Assembly (NCBI GenBank): GCA_944989445.1
Contig: CALYLW010001012.1
Location: forward strand, 89,501-153,500
Length of the DNA stretch: 64,000 nucleotides
DNA from: Ampullaceana balthica
Taxonomy: Eukaryota; Mollusca; Gastropoda; Lymnaeidae
Direction: 5' to 3'
Part shown: positions 51,301 to 60,300 of the stretch, piece after piece
How positions within the stretch are numbered: the first letter of the stretch is position 1
Layout: the number at the start of each line of letters is the position of its first letter
Made by a program: the position numbers and the translations under genes
The notes under the pieces: model-generated
Databases searched by the model: none
The model's input: only the letters and a program-made list of their open reading frames with translations
Told to the model about the DNA's origin: nothing

Positions 51301-54300
51301 CCTATGCCCACATCAACACGGCTTTAGAAAAAACAGATCATGTGAAACACAATTAATAGGTTTAATAGATGAACTATCAAAAGGCTTAGACAAAAATGAT
51401 CAAATAGATACAATATTACTAGACTTCTCAAAGGCATTTGAAAAAGTTCACCACCTTAGTTTACTTAAAAAACTTAACTACTTTGGAATCTCAGGTTCCT
51501 TACATCACTGGATCCAAGACTTCCTTTTGGGCAGGGAGCAAACTGTAATAATTAATGGATCTAAATCTGCACCAATAAAGGTTAATTCAGGAGTTCCACA
51601 AGGAACTGTGCTAGGTCCCTTACTCTTTTTAATATATATAAATGATTTACCCAACAACATCTCAACAGGAACAAAAGTTAGGTTATTTGCTGATGATTGT
51701 ATAATCTATAGAACAATTAAATCAGAACAAGATAGCAAAATTTTACAAAAAGACCTAGATGAATTGATAAAATGGGAAACTAACTGGAGTATGAGTTTCC
51801 ACCCAGAAAAGTGTCAACTGTTAAGAGTAACAAAGAAAAAGAAACAAATAAATTCAAAATATTTCATTCATGGAAAGGAACTTACCCAAACTAAAGATGC
51901 AAAATACTTAGGAGTCATAATAAATGAGAAATTATCATGGAATCCCCATGTCAATGAAGTTATTAAAAAATCAAACAAAACCTTAGGCTTTATAAAAAGA
52001 AACCTTTACAAATGTAATAAAGATATAAAACTAAAATGCTATCTCACTTTGGTGAGACCTGTACTAGAATATGCATCTTCTGTATGGGACCCATCCACCA
52101 AAGAAAACATTGATAAACTAGAACAAATCCAAAAAAGAGCTGCCAGATTCATTACTGGAGAATATTCAAAACTGACTAGAATAACACCATTATTTAAATC
52201 ATTAAACCTTGAAACACTAGAGGATAGAAGAACCAAGAGTAAAGTAGTAATCATACATAAAGCAATTAACTCTAATTTAGAAATACAACACAAAGATAAC
52301 TTAATACAACCCTCAGATAGACATAAGGATAAAAACACCTTTCTTATTCCGTATGCAAGAACAAACTCATACAAATTTTCGTTCTTCCCGTCCAGAATTC
52401 GGGCGTGGAATGGGTTGCCTGAAGAAACCAGGAAAGCCAACACTTTATCAACATTTAAAACTCTAATAAGAATGCAGGACTAAACACAAACCATAGATAA
52501 GCGTAGGACGCAATAATCTTCTGTATAGAAGGAGCGTCTGAAACAGATAAGATAAGATAAGATTGCCGTTTTTTGCTTTTTTTCCAGAAAATATAATAAC
52601 TACTTAGAAGGAGAGTTTGTACTTGTGAAAACTGAACGGATGGATTATGAGATTCGTGCGTTCCTCAGGAGGTGCACTGATGTGCATGACTACGCATCCT
52701 GTGTTTGTGCCGTAGCCATGAGATCTCATGATGACGTCATTGTCATTGACAAGTGTGGGGCCCAGAGGGGAGTGGTGACAGAAGTGCACCCCATGACCAT
52801 AAAAGCCTACCTCAATGGCAATCTTACAGCTGATACTCACATCATTAGACTTAAAAGTGATGTTATCAAGGTGAGAAATGTCTAACTCTGTATTAGACTT
52901 AATAGTGACGTTATCAAGGTGAGAAATGTCCAACTCTGTATTAGACTTAAGAGTGATGTTATCAAGGTGAGAAATGTCTAACTCTGTATTAGACTTAAGA
53001 GTGACGTTATCAAGGTGAGAAATGTCTAACTCTGTATTAGACTTAAGAGTGATGTTATCAAGGTGAGAAATGTCTAACTCTGTATTAGACTTAAGAGTGA
53101 CGTTATCAAGGTGAGAAATGTCTAACTCTGTATTAGACTTAAGAGTGATGTTATCAAGGTGAGAAATGTCTAACTCTGTATTAGACTTAAGAGTGACGTT
53201 ATCAAGGTGAGAAATGTCTAACTCTGTATTAGACTTAAGAGTGACGTTATGAAGGTGAGAAATGTCTAACTCTGTATTAAACTTAAGAGTGACGCTATCA
53301 GGGTGAGAAATGTCTGTCTCTGTATAAGACTTAAGAGTGATGTTATCAAGGTGAGAAATGTCTAACTCTGTATTAGACTTAAGAGTGACGTTATCAAGGT
53401 GAGAAATGTCCAACTCTGTATAAGACTTAAGAGTGATGTTATCAAGGTGAGAAATGTCTAACTCTGTATTAGACTTAAGAGTGACGTTATCAAGGTGAGA
53501 AATGTCTAACTCTGTATTAGACTTAAGAGTGACGTTATCAAGGTGAGAAATGTCTAACTCTGTATTAGACTTAAGAGCGACGTTATCAAGGTGAGACATG
53601 TCTAACTCTGTATAAGACTTAAGAGCGACGTTATCAAGGTGAGAAATGTCTGACTCTGTATTAGACTTAAGAGTGACGTTATCAAGGTGAGAAATATCTG
53701 ACTCTGTGGTTTGGAACTCAGGGCTCTAGTGTAGCATGTTGTTCTCTCAAATATAAATTAATTGTTTGTTTTTCAAATACAAGCAGATTGTAATATATAA
53801 TGCCCTTAAGTTCTACAATATTTACTCAGTAAATAAAATTTTATAAAGTTGACCTCTCATAAAAAATTGCAGACCCTGGTCTAAATAGTTCATTTATTTT
53901 ATTTAAGTTTTCTTTTGGGATTTGCTAAGCATTTTATAACATCTACTTATTTCAATCATTCGCTCCAAGCTAAATTAATTTTTTTAGATGCAGAATAATC
54001 AAGTTTAAATAGAAAGATACTTTTAATTTTCAGGTTTCCCTTCCAAGTGGTGTTACTGTTACAGTGTCCACAACCAAAGGCATTCTCAAGAATAAATACT
54101 TGAATGTGTACATCCACCCGTCTGCTCAAGAGTACAACAAAGTTCAAGGACTGTGCGGTAATTTTGATGGAGTTGACAACAATGACCTGCTGCAGGTCAA
54201 CGGCACTACTTTGCTCAGTGAGGAGGCATTTGCTATGCAATGGAGGTAAATATGATCTGCTGTATATAATTTTTAGTTGATTAAATAATGATACCATGTT

Positions 54301-57300
54301 GCCCTTTATGACATGTACATATGTACCTTTTAGTTAACTAAGTAATGATATTATGTTGCTATTTATACATGTACATAACTTAAATTTGACTAAATAATGA
54401 TATAATGTTGTCCTTTATGACATGTACATACCTTTTAATTGACTAAATAAAATATTAACTTGCTCTTTATACATGTGCCTAACTTTTAGTTGACTAAATA
54501 AAATATTATGTTGCTCTTTATACAGGCACCTAACTTTTAGTTGACTAACTAATATATTATGTTGCTCTTTATACAGGCACCTAACTTTTAGTTGACTAAA
54601 TGATGATATCATGTTGATGATGTCCTTTATGTGTGGAGTTGATCACATCTATTTTACCTTGTGTTTCAGAGTTGAGACAGAATCTATCTACACGGGAGTC
54701 TGTCCTACTACAACAACAACAACAAGCACAGTGTCCACTCAAACTTACTGTGACTGTCCAACAGGTGGACAACAGATTTGTTCTAACAACCCAGCCACAT
54801 TTGCTTGTACCTCTCTACGCACTGCACAGAGGCTCAATGGTAATAATTTGTACATTTCTGAAGGATGACAGATGACATATGCAATGGCAGCTAAGAAAAA
54901 GATTAAATAAATTAAAATATCAGATGAGATGTCATACAAATTGACAAACCAGAGGGCACATAAGATGACAGTTTTTTAACGCAATTTCCCTTGGAAAAAT
55001 TGCGTTTATAGATTCGAAATGTTTGTAAAGCTTGCACATGCAACTCCTCCTGAACCATACCAGCTAGAGGGTTTGGGTATTTTCAAATATGCTAAGGAGC
55101 TCCCAAGGATGTGCAACGGCCAAAAAAAATACCGAAAAGGTTTACTGGATTTCCTTGAAAATCCAAAAAACCCGAAAAAATATCAGTATTTTGTCAATTT
55201 CTCACCAACCTTATCTATGGGGTTGAAACAAACGTCAAACAATAGCTAATAATATTTTGAACAATGTTGGAGGATTTTTTTTGTCAAAAATCTGTTTTTC
55301 ATTCGAATCCCGTAATTTTAGAAGCAATTTTGGAAAGCAATTGTTTTGTTTAGTTTCAAAATTATTGATTTTAAATGACTTTAACTAGAGTGATGGTTAA
55401 TGGGGTTTTCCCGCTTTGTAAATGCTTATGTTAGATTGTTGCGTGGTGCGCATTATATTGACACATTCTTGGTGTGATGTAGCGAGAGGGGATATGAGTA
55501 ATATTGTGTTTAGTTTGAGAATTACTTATTTGAATCACATTTAATGTAATCTAGAATGATTTCCCTTGATAAAAAATCGGAAATTCCTTATTGGAAAGTG
55601 TGTTTAAATTCTTATTTGAGTTTTTATTTCTTGTTTTATATGATACTAGAAAAATACCCGCACTTTGTAGCGGGAGTGTGCTGACCCTTTATCCAAGTAT
55701 TAGTTGCTGGTTATTACAATTTTTTTTTGCCAAGTTAAATTTCAGAATCATCTATTTAGTTAAAATCTTATGAGAAGCAGAGATATGCCATTTTACCGCG
55801 TGAGTTGTTTTCACTTAATGCAGTGCCTTTTAACATAACCTTACTATTTAAAAGATATGATTTATTAAATAATTGATTCTTTCCGACAATAATAACTAAA
55901 TTTACAATTTCCTTCCCACTTGTACAAAATTAACATAACTTACAGGTTTTCCGAAAGAGCTCTACCACCCTCGTCACTCAAAAATTTAATATATAATTAC
56001 AAAACTGCATCGTATCAAAATTGTAAGTTATATAATATTTTAACCACGTCTATGAGATAAAGAACATGTGGCACTATCCCTTTAAAAGGCAAAAGCTAAG
56101 TGACTCATAGCGCAAATAAACACAATTATAAATGTACTTTCTAAATAATTTTTTTTTAAACCGGTCGTATTAAAATGATATAAAAAAAATGTGCACACCA
56201 TATTTAGACAATATAGAAAGCTGGCCGCATAAAATAAAGTCTTGTTATAAAGTAAATGTACTGGACCAAAATAACTCCTCCTTTTGACGTATTCATAATT
56301 GTTTAAACAGGGAAATAATATTCACACACACACCAGATTTTATATCTGAAAAAAAAATGAAAAAAAAAGATTCAACCGTCTGTTAATAAGTGCATCTTAA
56401 AAATGATTAAAAGGCAATTTTAGAAATGGCCTATGCTATTCTGAATACAAAGGAATGAACATAAAAACATATTCAATTCGCAATTCATATTAATTAAGCG
56501 TTTTCAGGATCACTTCATTAAATTTAGTCAAGTTTTGTTAATACGTTCGGTAGCGAAAGTTTATAATGTATAGTGTATATAAAGCTTAAGTAAACTGTTT
56601 TAAAGTGTAAGTTTATTTGACATTGGCCATCACTTTCAACATAAAATAAACTCGCTACATCTATGGTTTTTAATTAAATGTCGAGTTATGAATTAAATTT
56701 TTAAAAATCCCAATTTTATTAATTGCATGTAAAATATTAATACAATGCATCGTGAAATTAATTAAAATTAAAATAATTTAAACGCATATGTAATATATAA
56801 AGCTCAGTTGATAATTTTATGTTTGTTTGTTTGTATCCATTAAAAAAAAGGCCACTGCCTTTTTGACATTTTTCCAAAAGATCTCTGCCACTGTCGTCTC
56901 TAAAAAAGCTCTTATATATTTACGACACTGCATCGTAACACAATTGTTATTAATACAATATTTGCAACAGCGTCTATGAGATAAAGATAATAAAGATAAA
57001 TAAAGAAATTAGGCTATATTCCTAATTTAAATAAAAACAAACAAAACAAATCAATTTTATGTTAAAAACGCATGTGAAACCATGACAATAATTGATTTTA
57101 AAAATGACCTATGTTAATCCATCATCAAAGGAATGAACATAACATATTAAATTCGCAATACAAAATAATTAAGCGTTTTCAGGATCACTTTATTTAGTTT
57201 AATCTACTTATGTTAATAGGTCCGGTAGCCTAAATTTAAATCGTTTGAAAAAAATACTGACACAATTATTACATAAATAGGTTTTTATTAAATGTCGAGT

Positions 57301-60300
57301 TATGGAACAGAAAATAATTAAAACAAATTCGCAATTAAATTTAAACGTGTAAACAATTACATGTAAATCTAATGCATCGTGTGGCAGTTGTAATTAAATA
57401 TGTTTACATGTCTATCTAATATATAGAAAGTAACAGTAAAGAAAATGACAATTCTTTGTACTATACAGCTCAAATTATGAAGCGTACACGAAAATGTGCG
57501 CACTGTAGTTAGACATTAAAGTATTTTTTTGAATGCGCACCGCTGAAAATAAAGTATTGGGGGAAAAAACGTCACCAAAAGTAACTCGCTTTGAACGGCA
57601 TTTGAACATCCGCGTAAATTTGTTCAATACAGAAATGAGGTTAAATTTTTTATTCTTTGTCTCTGCATTTTCTGATTATTTAATTGACGGCATTTGGGCA
57701 AAAGGGACTATTACAAAAACTAACTTAAAACCACCTTCAGGGTAAAAGGAACCGTCCTGCCAAATTTGGTCCCCGTCCGTCATTTGGTTTTTCCGTGATT
57801 GTCTAACAGAAAGTCGAAAAGTGAAACATACAAACATACAAAGATACAAACACCAACTGAACTTTATATATTAGATTGGCTGAAGTGAATTAGTTTCGTG
57901 GCTATGAAAATCAATTATTTCATGGAACTTCTGTTGCTCAGAATAAAAACCCAAATTATCAATAGAAAAATCTTTTGACTCAGTGTGATTGCTTGATTCT
58001 GAAGGAAACATAGAAAATACCTTTAAAATTTTTACAAAAGCTGAAAAATATAATCTTCTTATCTTATCTTATCCTTCTATACAGAAGATTATTGCGCCCT
58101 ACACTTATCAATGGTTTGTGTCTGGTACTGCATTCTTATTAGTGTTTTAAATGTTAATAAAGTGTTGGTTTTCCTGGTTTCTTCAGGCAACCCATTTTAT
58201 ATCTGAATTCCAGATGGAGAGAATGAGAATTTGTATGTGTTTGTTCTTGCATACAGAATAAGAAAGGTGTTTTTATCCCTATGTCTATCTGAGGGTTGTT
58301 TTAAGTTATCTTTGTGTTGCATTTCCAATTTAGAGTTAATTGCCTTATGTATTATTACTACATGTACTTGATTCATTTGAGGGGCTCCCTGGCAGCAAAT
58401 AATCCTTTTGATGTTCATTTTAATATTGTGTTTAAATATTTGTGCTCTCCCTTGTGTGTATTGCATATCAGTAGGTTCTCCCTTGTGTATATTGCATATC
58501 AGTAGGTTCTCCCTTGTGTGTATTGCATATCAGTAGGTTCTCCCTTGTGTATATTGCATATCAGTAGGTTCTCTTTTATGTATATATTGAATATCAGTGA
58601 TATGAAATCTATTCAGTGAGATTTGCTCAGTTTCTGTTGTTTTTCCACCCATAAGGTGAAGACATCACAGAAGATGTGATCAATAGCCAAACCACTGAGA
58701 ACCCTCCAGTAAAATGTTTAACTTCACAACTCATCACACAGTTTGAATATGACAAGAACTACACAACAAAGGTCAGCTTTCAAACTTTGGAAATTGTTTC
58801 TTTATTGGTGGTTCTTGACTCAAACAAATAAATTCTAGTGCATACAATCTGCAACGAAAGTATTTAATAGAAATTTAACCTCTAAGCATAAATATATTAT
58901 CTGCTGAATTTGATCATTAACAAACTTTTCTTCTACAGCGTCTTTCAAACAATTTTACCCAACAGGACGCCTTTAAGTTGTGCCACAGCACCATTGAGGC
59001 CAGTGCCATGTACATAGCCTGTACTACTATTGTGCAGGAAGAATTTTCAGCTATGATAGACACATGTGTCCTGGACTTGCAGGTCTCAAACAACAAGAAC
59101 TGGACTTCCTCTGCCCTTGTCACATTTAATCAACGATGCCAGACTCTGATCCAGATGAACACGGAGCTTTGGATCAATGTCACAGTCAATGGAACATTGA
59201 TGCTGGGACCTCCACAAGACCTGCTGGATGTCTTGCTTTGTCCAAACAACTGCACCAGACAAGGCAGTTGCACATCAGGTATCAGAACTTTGTTGACATA
59301 AATGCCAAGTGTCTTTGAACAAGTTATTTTATCGAGCTTCATGATAGGTTTTATGTAGTTAGCTTTCATGTTTTGATCATTCTTAATGTATCTGTTGTTT
59401 TAAGCCTCAAAGACTTGCAGTATTCAGTAAATCATCTTGAACATAATTCTGCCTTGATTAGCTCCCCTAATTCATTAAATTTCCTAAAAAAGGGAATGAC
59501 ACATTGTGTCCAGGCTTAGCCATGACATGAATGATATAGTGTGTCCAGGCTTAGCCATGAAATGAATGACACGTTGTGTCCAGGCTTAGCCATGAAATGA
59601 ATGACACATTGTGCCCAGGCTTAGCCATGAAATGAATGACACATTGTGTCCTGGCTTAGCCATGAAATGAATGACTACTCTGAGTCAATAAGAGACTATC
59701 TGTCTACTTAACAGTTTTGTTTTTTTTAAATTTTCCTAAGGCATGTGATAACTTAAATTTTTAATTGCCTGGGACTATTTCTTCCTAAATGTCTAGAAAT
59801 TTGAAACCGTAATATATTTTCTGTCAATATTAGTCTTTTGTGAGATGGTGGAATGCCCCTGTTGGCACTAACGTAACTGTACTGCAGCCACCACACTGTT
59901 GTAGTGTCACGATCCTGTTGAACTTCTCTATCCACACAGCTGGCTGTGAATGTAGCACTGGCTTCATAGGAGATGACTGTTCACAGTCTGTCTACACACC
60001 ACCAGCTGTTTATGATCCACCAGATAGAGTCTGTGATCAGAGATTGTCAGACTGCCTCACTGTCACCATCTTTGGGGAGTTCTTTGTCAAATCTACCAGT
60101 TTGGTGTGCTATGTACAAGAACTGGAGGTATGTTGAATACTTTGGCAAAAAATAGCCATTAATCTGTCCAATTTAAACTTCATCTTATCTCTCCTGATCC
60201 TCACTTGATTGAACGCATAATTTTTATTGAATTACAATGGATTAATATGAATTACCTACCAAATGAAATGATTTTTCTAAGAAATTGTTCCAATTCTATT

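Noticed and set aside
52604..53599. 331-residue minus-strand open frame made of 16-residue [15 protein letters not shown] repeats
   Set aside because: It is the antisense of the 48-bp intronic repeat, whose period is a multiple of three, and it overlaps a real exon on the + strand.
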